Below, in pieces: positions 1-7,143 of a stretch of DNA of 11,605 nucleotides (its first letter is position 1; the number at the start of each line of letters is the position of its first letter). Origin of the DNA: Pseudomonadota bacterium (GTDB taxonomy: Bacteria; Pseudomonadota; Alphaproteobacteria; Sphingomonadales; Sphingomonadaceae). The notes below the pieces were generated by a model that made no database searches, was not told where the DNA came from, and saw nothing but the letters and a program-made list of their open reading frames with translations. The DNA is taken from positions 1-11,605 of the forward strand of contig JAEXLC010000069.1 in the NCBI GenBank assembly GCA_023445495.1, read 5' to 3'. Both the position numbers and the translations under genes were made by a program.

Positions 1-32
1 CGGGGTGCACGGCTATATTCTTGGGGCGCCGC

Positions 33-1562
33 TCAGAGCTTCTCTTCGATCGGCAAGTTGGCTTCGCCCGCGCGCGGCATCTTGCGGAACAGCGCCTTGT
101 CCTCGGGGCCGAAGCCGAACTTGATGATTACGAACAGATAGGTGATCAGGATCGCCGGCATGCCGAAGCTCAGCTCGGCCCATTCGGCGCTCTTGGGCAG
201 CGACGTGAACGCGCCGCCGACCAGGCAGGCGATCGCGATCGCCGCGAAGAAGCTTGGCCGGATCGAGACGACTGGCGCCCCGGTCAGCCGGTAGAGCAGG
301 GCGGCCTTCACCGCCGATCCGATGGTCAGCGATACGGCCAGCGCCAAGGCGGGGCCCGCCGCCTGGATCGGCTCGGACCAGCCCTCGGTCCGTGCCACCA
401 CCACGAACACGAAGCTCAGCACGATCTGGAGCAGTAGCACGCAGACCGAGATCGCGAGGTTCTTGTGCCGGGCGATATAGACCAGCCCGGTCTCGCAGAC
501 CGCCCCGGTCGAGGCGAGCACTTCGGCGACGAGCAGGATGCACAGCGCGCCCGCGCCGATCACGAACTCCTTGCCGATCAGCCCCATCACGCCCTCGGCG
601 GGGATCGAGAACATCACCGCCAGCGCCGCCTGCGCGCTGGTCACCCAGAAGCCGACCTGGCGGACCTGCTTGGCCACCGCCACCTTGTCGTCCTCGGCCA
701 GCGCCTTGGTGACGACCGGTCCCAGGATCGGATCGAAGCTCGACTTGAGCCGCTGCGGCACCGAGGCGACCTGCTGCGCCATGTAATAGACGCCGACCAC
801 CGCCGGGCTGAACAGCAGCGCCAGGATGAAGCGGTCGACATTGCGCGTCGCCCATTCGATCGCATCGGCGCCGGCGAGCGGGGCGTTGGCGCGCGCCAGC
901 CACCAGATCGCGCTCGGATGCGGCCGCCAGCCGCGCGGCAGCCCGTAATCCTTGACGAACGGCACGATCGAGGCGCCAAGCGCGGCGATCATCGACAGCG
1001 CATAGGCGTAGAGCAGCCCGTCGCGCGCCGAGACATAGGAGAAGCCCCAGGCAGCGATGCTGATCGTCCAGGGCTCGATGATCGCCCGCGCGGTCACCGC
1101 CGCGCCGATATTGTGGCGATAGGCGCAGGCCGAAAGCGCAACGTCGGACAGGGCCGGGCACAGCACCACCAGGGCGAGCAGCGGCTCGAGACCGGTCACC
1201 GGGCTGTTGGGGAACATCGCCTGGGGGAAGAGGACCAGCACCGCGCTGGCGATCAGCGAGGCGATCAGCGCCACCACCATTGCGTCCCAGACGACATGAG
1301 CATGCGGCCGGTCGGTCTTGGCCAGCGCCTGGGCCAGTCCGCGCTTGAGCCCGAGCGTGGCGAGCAGCGCGGCGACTTCGATCACCAGCACCGCGATCGC
1401 ATAGCGGCCGACAATGTCCGGGCCATAGGCGCGCCCGGCGATGAACAGGAAGGGCAGCCGGGCGACCAGCCGGATGATGAAGCCCAGCATGTTGGTCCGC
1501 CCGCCCTTGGCGAGCGCATTGATGTCCTCACCGCCCGAAGGCGCGGTCACGGCCTCGCTCAA
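33..1562 (-). CDS. Wzx/MOP-type polysaccharide flippase (integral membrane)
   Basis: This is a 509-residue multi-pass membrane protein of the MOP exporter superfamily (polysaccharide biosynthesis / O-antigen flippase type). Such proteins move lipid-linked glycans across the inner membrane; the substrate here cannot be read from sequence. Visible features are hydrophobic helices throughout (for example residues about 26-44, 53-72, 94-113, 126-146, 184-203, 370-390, 403-424 and 466-483), an N-terminal segment 'LAKGGRTN..GFIIRLV' typical of flippase helix 1, and the motif 'RNVDRFIL' near residue 240, as in many Wzx-like proteins. The start is TTG at 1560-1562, overlapping the polA stop by four bases (TTGA). 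The Shine-Dalgarno is weak (GGGG about 9 nt upstream), so translation is probably coupled to polA. The first in-frame ATG (residue 25) would remove part of helix 1 and is less likely. The family call is firm at fold level; the substrate is unknown. Confidence 0.85.
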   Translation of the reverse strand: MSEAVTAPSGGEDINALAKGGRTNMLGFIIRLVARLPFLFIAGRAYGPDIVGRYAIAVLVIEVAALLATLGLKRGLAQALAKTDRPHAHVVWDAMVVALIASLIASAVLVLFPQAMFPNSPVTGLEPLLALVVLCPALSDVALSACAYRHNIGAAVTARAIIEPWTISIAAWGFSYVSARDGLLYAYALSMIAALGASIVPFVKDYGLPRGWRPHPSAIWWLARANAPLAGADAIEWATRNVDRFILALLFSPAVVGVYYMAQQVASVPQRLKSSFDPILGPVVTKALAEDDKVAVAKQVRQVGFWVTSAQAALAVMFSIPAEGVMGLIGKEFVIGAGALCILLVAEVLASTGAVCETGLVYIARHKNLAISVCVLLLQIVLSFVFVVVARTEGWSEPIQAAGPALALAVSLTIGSAVKAALLYRLTGAPVVSIRPSFFAAIAIACLVGGAFTSLPKSAEWAELSFGMPAILITYLFVIIKFGFGPEDKALFRKMPRAGEANLPIEEKL

Positions 1563-4315
1563 TGCGCCGCGCCCCAGCTCGGGCCGACGCCGATCTCGAC
1601 GCCCAGCGGCACGGTCAGCTTCACCGCCGGCTCGGCAGCGGTCGCCATCACGCGCTGGATGACCGGCCTGGCCGCTTCGACATCGCCCTCGGGCAGCTCG
1701 AACACGAGTTCGTCATGCACCTGGAGCAGCATCTTGACGTTGGGCAGCCCTGCTTCGAGCAGCGCCGGGCCCATCCGCGCCATCGCGCGCTTGATGATAT
1801 CGGCGCTGGTGCCCTGGATCGGCGCGTTGATCGCCGCGCGCTCGCTGCCGGCGCGCTCGTTCGGGTTCGATGCCTTCAGGCGCGGGAAATGCGTCTTCCG
1901 CCCGAACAAAGTCGTCGTGTAGCCGCGCTCCTTGGCGAGGCTCAGCGTGTCGGCGATGTAGCGGTTGATGCCGGGGAAGCGCTCGAAATAGCGGTTGATC
2001 ATCGCCTGCGCCTCGTCAGGCGTCACGTCGAGCCGCCCGGCCAGGCCCCAGCGCGAGATGCCGTAGAGGATCGCGAAGTTGATCGTCTTGGCGCGGCCGC
2101 GGGTGTCGCGGTTCACTTCGCCGAACAGTTCCATCGCGGTGCGGTTGTGAATGTCCTCGCCCTGCTCGAATGCCTCGCGCAGCGCCGGCACATCGGCGAT
2201 ATGCGCCGCCAGTCGCAGCTCGATCTGCGAATAGTCGGCCGAGAGGATGACATTGCCCGGCTCGGCCACGAAGGCGTCGCGGATCTGGCGGCCGGTCTCG
2301 GTGCGGATCGGGATGTTCTGCAGGTTGGGATCGGTCGAGCTCAGCCGCCCGGTCTGCGCGCCGGTGAGCGAATAGCTCGTATGCACGCGGCCCGTCGCCG
2401 GGTTGATCTGCGCCTGCAGCGCATCGGTATAGGTCGATTTGAGCTTGGTGAGCTGGCGCCAGTCGAGCACCTTGAGCACCATCTCGCGGCCCGGCGAATC
2501 CTTGTCCGCCGCGATCCGCTCGAGCTCGTTGACGTCGGTCGAGTAGACGCCCGACTTGCCCTTGCGCCCGCCCTTGATCCCCATCTTGTCGAACAGCACG
2601 TCGCCGAGCTGCTTGGGGCTGCCGATGGTGAACTTGAACCCGGCGATGCCGTGGATCTCTTCCTCCAGCGCCGCGATCTGGTGCGAGAAATCGGAGGAGA
2701 GCTTGGCCAGCACGCCTGCATCCACCTTGATGCCCTCGCGCTCCATGCCGGCGATCACCGAGACCAGCGGCCGGTCGACCATCTCATAGACGCGGGTCGA
2801 ACCCTCATAGGCGAGCCGCGGCTTGAAGCGGCGCCACAGCCGCAGCGTCACATCGGCATCCTCGGCGGCGTAGCGGGTAGCGGCCTTGAGATCGACCTGG
2901 CCGAAGCCAAGCTGGTTCTTCCCCGTGCCGACCACGTCCTTGTAGGCGATGCAGCTGTGCGAGAGATGCGTCGCCGCCAGCTCGTCCATGCCATGCCCGT
3001 GCAGGCCGGCATCAAGGTCGAAGCTCATCACGATCGTGTCGTCATAGGGCGCGACATCGATGCCGACGCGGCCCAGCACGATCATGTCGTACTTCAGGTT
3101 GTGCCCGATCTTGAGGACCGCGGGGTCCTCAAGCAGCGGCTTCAACTTGGCGATCGCCACCGCGCGGTCGATCTGCACCGGCTTCTCGGCGAACATGTCC
3201 GTCCCGCCATGGCCGAGCGGGATATAGCAGGCGAGGTTGGGGTGCAGCGCCATCGACACGCCGACCAGCTCGGCCCGCGTCGCATCGACGCCGGTGGTCT
3301 CGGTATCGATCGCCACCCAGCCCTGGTGCTTCGCGATCGTGATCCAGCGATCGAGCGCGGTCTCGTCGGTGACGGTCTCATAGCCGTCGTGGTTGCAGGG
3401 CGGGTCTTCCTCCAGCCCCGGCGTCTCGTGCGTCTCGACCGGCGCTTCGGCGACGGCGGACAGACGGTTGAGCAGCGTCCGGAACCCGTGATGCTCGAGG
3501 AACGCGCGCAGCGGCGCGTCCGGAATGCCCTGGAGTGCGAAATCCTCAAGCGGTTCGGGCAGCGGCACGTCGCTCGCCAGCTGCACCAGCTTGTGCGAAA
3601 GCCGCGCCATCTCGGCATGCTCGATCAGATTGTCGCGCATCTTGGACGGCTTCATCGACGGCGCCGCTTCCAGCACCGCCTCGACCGTGCCGAACTCCTG
3701 GATCAGCTTGGCGGCGGTCTTGGGGCCGATGCCCTTCACGCCGGGGACATTGTCGACGCTGTCGCCCATCAGCGCCAGCACTTCGCCGAGCTTCTCGGGA
3801 AGGACGCCGAACTTCTCCTCGGTGTCCGCCGGGCCGAGGCGCCGATTGTTCATCGTGTCGAGCATGTCGACCGACGGATCGGTCATCAGCTGCATCAGGT
3901 CCTTGTCGGAGCTGACGATGGTCACCTGCCAGCCCTGGGCGAGCGCCGCCTTGGTGTAGCTGGCGATCAGGTCGTCGGCTTCCCAGCCGGCTTCCTCGAT
4001 GCAGGGCAGCGAGAAGGCGCGCGTCGCGTCGCGGATCATCGGGAACTGGGGCACCAGGTCCTCGGGCGCCGGCGGCCGCTGCGCCTTGTACTGGTCGTAC
4101 AGCTCATTGCGGAAGGTGTGCTCGCTCTTGTCGAGCACCACCGCCATGTGAGTCGGGCCGTCCGCCTTGTTCAGCGTGTCGACCAGCTTCCACAGCATGG
4201 CCGTATAGCCATAGACCGCGCCTACCGGCTCGCCATGCTTATTGGTGAGCGGAGGCAGCCGATGATAGGCGCGAAAGATGTAGCCGGAGCCGTCGACGAG
4301 ATAGAGATGGGGCAT
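1559..4315 (-). CDS. polA: DNA polymerase I
   Basis: 918 residues, full length for bacterial Pol I. The enzyme removes RNA primers and fills gaps in Okazaki fragments and in excision repair. The 5' nuclease domain (about 1-290) shows D8, the 'EADD' cluster at 112-115, 'SSDKD' at 135-139 and the helix-hairpin-helix region 'GDSVDNVPGVKGIGPKT' at 184-200. The 3'-5' exonuclease domain (about 315-505) keeps the metal ligands D337 and E339 in 'DTET', D410 in 'NLKYD', and Y482/D486 in 'YAAED', so proofreading should be active. The polymerase domain (about 520-918) has motif A 'DYSQIELR' (D694), the O-helix 'RGRAKTINFAILYG' (K743, F747, Y751) and motif C 'QVHDE' (D868, E869). The residue at the position of E. 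coli F762 is Phe. The start is ATG at 4313-4315 with a poor Shine-Dalgarno. The stop TGA overlaps the flippase TTG start. The gap to the upstream 205-residue gene is 43 bp, so read-through from it is possible. Confidence 0.98.
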   Translation of the reverse strand: MPHLYLVDGSGYIFRAYHRLPPLTNKHGEPVGAVYGYTAMLWKLVDTLNKADGPTHMAVVLDKSEHTFRNELYDQYKAQRPPAPEDLVPQFPMIRDATRAFSLPCIEEAGWEADDLIASYTKAALAQGWQVTIVSSDKDLMQLMTDPSVDMLDTMNNRRLGPADTEEKFGVLPEKLGEVLALMGDSVDNVPGVKGIGPKTAAKLIQEFGTVEAVLEAAPSMKPSKMRDNLIEHAEMARLSHKLVQLASDVPLPEPLEDFALQGIPDAPLRAFLEHHGFRTLLNRLSAVAEAPVETHETPGLEEDPPCNHDGYETVTDETALDRWITIAKHQGWVAIDTETTGVDATRAELVGVSMALHPNLACYIPLGHGGTDMFAEKPVQIDRAVAIAKLKPLLEDPAVLKIGHNLKYDMIVLGRVGIDVAPYDDTIVMSFDLDAGLHGHGMDELAATHLSHSCIAYKDVVGTGKNQLGFGQVDLKAATRYAAEDADVTLRLWRRFKPRLAYEGSTRVYEMVDRPLVSVIAGMEREGIKVDAGVLAKLSSDFSHQIAALEEEIHGIAGFKFTIGSPKQLGDVLFDKMGIKGGRKGKSGVYSTDVNELERIAADKDSPGREMVLKVLDWRQLTKLKSTYTDALQAQINPATGRVHTSYSLTGAQTGRLSSTDPNLQNIPIRTETGRQIRDAFVAEPGNVILSADYSQIELRLAAHIADVPALREAFEQGEDIHNRTAMELFGEVNRDTRGRAKTINFAILYGISRWGLAGRLDVTPDEAQAMINRYFERFPGINRYIADTLSLAKERGYTTTLFGRKTHFPRLKASNPNERAGSERAAINAPIQGTSADIIKRAMARMGPALLEAGLPNVKMLLQVHDELVFELPEGDVEAARPVIQRVMATAAEPAVKLTVPLGVEIGVGPSWGAAH

Positions 4316-4358
4316 CGCCGCGCCGGGATAGCCGAGCCTGTGCGCCGAACAAAGCCCC

Positions 4359-4976
4359 TCAGGCCATTACGATATTTTGCAGCGTGAACTGGAAGGGCGA
4401 AGCTTCGTCGCCCGGGCCGCTGCCGGTCATCACGATATCGGCGCTGGTGATGCCGAGCAGCGAGATTTCGCTGTTGTCCTGCGCCACGCTGATCGGAACC
4501 GGCGAATCCGCCGGCGTCATCTGCGAGAAGGTGCCGATCCAGAGCCGAGGCTCCAGCACGAACGCGACTCGCGCGCCCGGGTGGATGACGGCCCCGCCCG
4601 AATAGAGCCGGCCATCCTTGTAGATCTGCGCGGTGATCGCCCCGGTCGGAAGGGTATTGATCAGCTCGATCGCCTGGGGGTTGGTCGCCGGGCCGGTCAT
4701 CTGGATCGTGTCACCGGCATTGGTGAACGTCGCCGCGAAGCTCTGGCCGGGCTCGGCCGGCAGGCGCGGCGTGTAATTGCCGTCGCTGTCGAGATAGCCG
4801 ATCTGCGACGCCGCCGGCAGGGTGAAGGGATGATTACTGCCCGGCCCGCAATTGCGAATCACCTTCCAGGCAGATGCGGGACCTGCCTCGGCAGGCGGCA
4901 GGTTCTCGGAATAGAACAGCACCTGCGTGTTGTGGGTATCGTTCGATCTGTTGATGAAGTTGAGCCGGATATCCAC
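4359..4976 (-). CDS. Uncharacterised 205-residue beta-rich protein
   Basis: I do not recognise a named family. The protein has no signal peptide or membrane segment and should be soluble and cytoplasmic unless exported by a leaderless route. It is rich in Gly, Pro, Thr and alternating hydrophobic residues, consistent with a beta-sandwich. Notable segments are 'LNFINRSND' at 5-13, a Trp-centred stretch with 'NCGPGSNHPF' at 42-51 holding the only cysteine (C43), 'DSDGNYTPRL' at 63-72, and a C-terminal 'TGSGPGDEASPFQFTL' at 184-199. The start is GTG at 4974-4976, supported by a strong GGGGGAG Shine-Dalgarno (4983-4989) six bases upstream, and the stop is TGA. It lies 62 bp after the 2OG dioxygenase and 43 bp before polA on the same strand, so co-transcription with either is possible. 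Codon usage resembles the neighbours. It is very likely a real gene; its function is unknown. Confidence 0.8.
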   Translation of the reverse strand: MDIRLNFINRSNDTHNTQVLFYSENLPPAEAGPASAWKVIRNCGPGSNHPFTLPAASQIGYLDSDGNYTPRLPAEPGQSFAATFTNAGDTIQMTGPATNPQAIELINTLPTGAITAQIYKDGRLYSGGAVIHPGARVAFVLEPRLWIGTFSQMTPADSPVPISVAQDNSEISLLGITSADIVMTGSGPGDEASPFQFTLQNIVMA

Positions 4977-4982
4977 GAAGCG

Positions 4983-4989
4983 CTCCCCC
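4983..4989 (-). promoter_or_regulatory. Shine-Dalgarno of the 205-residue protein
   Basis: On the minus strand this reads GGGGGAG, six bases before the GTG at 4974-4976. It is the best ribosome binding site among the minus-strand genes and decides the GTG start in a frame with no nearby ATG. Confidence 0.65.
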
Positions 4990-5038
4990 GGAAGTTTCAG
5001 GGACTATCCGGCGCTTTCGTTACGCTGGCGAGTCGAGA

Positions 5039-5731
5039 TTACACCGAATCATGGAATATCACCCCGAGCGTGTGGCGCTGGCCGGCGCGGACCTCGCTGA
5101 CGCCATGACGCATCGTCACGCGATAGTCGCCCCGGCTGCCGCGCACCGGGCGCTGATTGACCGCGAAGACCACCGCATCGCCCTGGCCCAGCGGCACCAC
5201 CGATGCGCGAGACTGCATGCGCGGGCGCTGCTCGGTGAGCACGAACTCGCCGCCGGCAAAGTCCTTGCCCGGTTTGGAGAGCAGCACCGCGAGCTGGAGC
5301 GGGAAGACATGCGCGCCATACAGGTCCTGGTGCAGGCAATTGTAATCGCCCGGGCCATAGCGAAGCAGCAGCGGGGTGGGGCGCGCCTGACCGGCTTCGT
5401 GGCAGCGCGCGAGGAAATCGCGATGCGCCGGCGGGAAGCGCTGCGCGATCCTCATCCGGTGGTTCCAGAGATTGGCGAGTGCGGCGAGCGGCGGATAGAG
5501 GCCGGTCCGCAACTGCGTCACGATATCGGGCAGGGGATAGGCGAAATAGCGATATTCGCCGCGCCCGAAGCCATGCCGCGCCATGACGACGCGGCTGCGA
5601 AAGCCAGCCTCCGCATCATAGAGCGCGGCGGCCCCAGCGCATTGGGTGGGGGAAAGCAGGCCGGGCAGCACGGCCCAGCCCTGTACGTCGAGCGATGCGG
5701 CGATCGCGGTCCAGTCGAAACGGTCAAGCAT
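5039..5731 (-). CDS. 2OG-Fe(II) dioxygenase (prolyl-hydroxylase-like)
   Basis: 230 residues, soluble, with the double-stranded beta-helix signature of Fe(II)/2-oxoglutarate oxygenases. Family members couple 2-oxoglutarate decarboxylation to hydroxylation of a substrate; it cannot be deduced here whether that is a protein, nucleic acid or small molecule. The iron ligands are H134 and D136 in 'LHQDLYG' and H209 in 'MRHGV'. R219 in 'GQRHTLG', ten residues after H209, is in the usual place for the 2-oxoglutarate carboxylate. The sequence around the HxD motif ('RYGPGDYNCLHQD', then 'FPLQLAVLLS' and 'GGEFVL') matches the P4Hc-like group of bacterial 2OG oxygenases. The start is ATG at 5729-5731 with a weak Shine-Dalgarno; the stop is TAA. 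It lies 55 bp after the beta-lactamase-like gene with no convincing terminator between. The catalytic class is well supported; the substrate is unknown. Confidence 0.88.
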   Translation of the reverse strand: MLDRFDWTAIAASLDVQGWAVLPGLLSPTQCAGAAALYDAEAGFRSRVVMARHGFGRGEYRYFAYPLPDIVTQLRTGLYPPLAALANLWNHRMRIAQRFPPAHRDFLARCHEAGQARPTPLLLRYGPGDYNCLHQDLYGAHVFPLQLAVLLSKPGKDFAGGEFVLTEQRPRMQSRASVVPLGQGDAVVFAVNQRPVRGSRGDYRVTMRHGVSEVRAGQRHTLGVIFHDSV

Positions 5732-5786
5732 GACGCCGGGCTAACGGGTTGCGACCCCGCGCGCCTTCCGCCGCTTGCGCCCGAAC

Positions 5787-6977
5787 TTATTTGCCGCCGC
5801 TGGTAAAGGCCTTCCACGCCGGATCGGCAGTGTCCTGCACCGGCGGGGTGCTGCCATGATGCGCGACGATCGCCTGCGCCACCTGCTGCATCAGCATCTG
5901 GCGTTCGCGGATCGGGCGGCGGGTGTCGCCGATCATCACGGCCAGCGCATAGGAAGTGCCGTCGGGCGCGGTGAGGATGCCGACATCGTTGAAGCCCGCG
6001 GTGCGCGAACCCAGGTCCTGGCCGGTGCCGGTCTTGTGGCCATAGACCCAGCCGGCGGGCACCGCGCCATGCACGCGGTAGCGCCCGGTCTTGGCGCCAT
6101 CCATCGTCCGGATCAGCCAGTCGGTCGAGGTCGGCGACAGCAGCTCGCCCCGCTTCAGCCGGGCGAGCGCCACCGAGATGCCGGCCGCCGCCGCGCCATC
6201 GGGCGGATTCTTCACATAGGATTCGTAGGCCGCGAGCCGCACCGCCGGCGACAGGCGCGAACGGGCCACCGCAAAGGCGTTGCCCATCGAATATTCCTGC
6301 TTCCACTCCAGCCCGGCGGTGCCCGCCTGGAGCAGGCGCTCGCCGGGGCCGAAGCGCACGCCGGTGATGCCCTTGCGCGCCAGAAAGGCACGGATGGCGT
6401 CAGGCCCGCCGACCAGCCGGAGCAGCTTGTCGTTGCAGGTATTGTCGCTCATCTGCATCGCGCGGCGCACGATCTCGCCCACCGTGGTGGTATAGCCCTG
6501 GTCGCCCTTCACCAGCGCGGCGACCGGCTGGTGGAACAGGGTGAAATCGGCCTTGGTGATGGTGATCGGGTCTTCGAGGCGGATCTTGCCCTCGTCGATC
6601 TGGTCGAGCACCGTCATGGTGACCCACAGCTTCGACACGCTCTGCTGCGGCATCGGCCGCGCGGCGTCGTTCGAGGTGACGATCCAGCCGTCCCGCACAT
6701 TGGTCACCGCCACCCCGACCAGGCCGTCGAAATTGCGGGTGATGCCGTCGATCGCGCTGACCAGCCCCTGCGGTGCGGGCCGGCTGGGCTTCCAGGTGGC
6801 GGCGGTCGGCTTGGCGCTGCCTTCCCAGGGGAAGGCCAGGCTCACGCCGTAGCTGGCGGGCGCGAAGCTGGCGAGCGAGGGATCCCCGTGCACCGTGCAG
6901 CCGACGAGCATCGCCGGGCCAAGGCCCGCGATCGTCACTGCCCGTTGAAATTTCGAGAAGTCCTCGAACTTAAACAC
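5787..6977 (-). CDS. Class A beta-lactamase-like serine hydrolase, predicted lipoprotein
   Basis: 396 residues from a GTG start at 6975-6977. The frame stays open further upstream, but that part reads like untranslated DNA. The GTG start gives a proper lipoprotein signal: a basic start 'MFKFEDFSKFQR', a hydrophobic stretch, then lipobox 'LVGC' with C27 as the lipidated residue. An AAAGGG at 6988-6993 lies ten bases upstream. The penicillin-binding fold is shown by the SxxK motif 'SVSK' (S113, K116), 'SDN' at 177-179 and 'KTGTG' from K315. A likely Glu166 equivalent is E213 in 'ERLLQ' (ExxL, with Gln where Asn170 is usual). The S-to-E spacing is 100 (96 in the standard class A numbering), but E-to-K is 102 against 68, so about 34 residues are inserted after the omega loop. 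The family includes true penicillinases and related hydrolases without strong beta-lactam turnover. Activity therefore cannot be assumed. No AmpR-like regulator is adjacent. Confidence 0.85.
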   Translation of the reverse strand: MFKFEDFSKFQRAVTIAGLGPAMLVGCTVHGDPSLASFAPASYGVSLAFPWEGSAKPTAATWKPSRPAPQGLVSAIDGITRNFDGLVGVAVTNVRDGWIVTSNDAARPMPQQSVSKLWVTMTVLDQIDEGKIRLEDPITITKADFTLFHQPVAALVKGDQGYTTTVGEIVRRAMQMSDNTCNDKLLRLVGGPDAIRAFLARKGITGVRFGPGERLLQAGTAGLEWKQEYSMGNAFAVARSRLSPAVRLAAYESYVKNPPDGAAAAGISVALARLKRGELLSPTSTDWLIRTMDGAKTGRYRVHGAVPAGWVYGHKTGTGQDLGSRTAGFNDVGILTAPDGTSYALAVMIGDTRRPIRERQMLMQQVAQAIVAHHGSTPPVQDTADPAWKAFTSGGK

Positions 6978-7143
6978 TTTTACCCGACCCTTTACCCTTG
7001 AAGAATCATGTAGCGGATGTGCGCATCGCGAAAGGCCGCGCCATCCCGGGTTGCGACGAATGCCAGTCTTGTAGCGGTGAAGCGTGAACATCGCGGAAAC
7101 CGGATGCGCTTTTTGGCCTGAACGCAGGTAAAATCCTGAGGTT
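6978..7143 (-). promoter_or_regulatory. Leader/promoter region of the beta-lactamase-like gene
   Basis: This gap separates the GT22 stop codon from the GTG of the beta-lactamase-like gene and is the largest non-coding stretch in the window. On the minus strand it holds two copies of a GCTACAxG box: GCTACAAG at 7068-7075 and GCTACATG at 7007-7014. Each matches seven of eight positions of the Caulobacter housekeeping -10 consensus GCTANAWC. I find no good TTGACG-type -35 at the usual distance for either. The downstream box would give a leader of roughly 25 nt. Short CAGG/CCTG inverted repeats lie close after the GT22 stop, but without a T-run, so they are not a convincing terminator. A promoter here is an inference. 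Confidence 0.3.
6988..6993 (-). promoter_or_regulatory. Candidate Shine-Dalgarno for the GTG start of the beta-lactamase-like gene
   Basis: The minus strand reads AAAGGG, with ten bases before the GTG. Together with the lipoprotein signal that begins exactly there, it favours this start over the in-frame ATG at 7089-7091. That ATG has no ribosome binding site and would put about 63 residues before the lipobox cysteine. Confidence 0.45.

Noticed and set aside
465..1922. A 485-codon plus-strand frame opposite the flippase and the end of polA
   Set aside because: Shadow of two real minus-strand genes; highly charged low-complexity translation, no motif, and it crosses a gene junction.
1562..4387. 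A 941-codon open frame on the plus strand opposite polA
   Set aside because: polA on the other strand has every catalytic motif. The antisense product is an Arg/His/Asp/Leu-rich repetitive composition typical of the reverse strand of GC-rich genes, with no recognisable domain.
5008..5029. Possible hairpin between the 2OG dioxygenase and the 205-residue gene
   Set aside because: In the minus-strand transcript the stem has an A-C mismatch and no U-run follows, so it is not a credible terminator.
5739..5760. GGGT-ACCC hairpin between the beta-lactamase-like gene and the 2OG gene
   Set aside because: Only four base pairs and no T-run; expected by chance at this GC content.
5775..7001. A 408-codon plus-strand frame opposite the beta-lactamase-like gene
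   Set aside because: The minus strand carries SxxK, SDN and KTG in order; the antisense translation is His/Arg/Gly-rich with no family resemblance.
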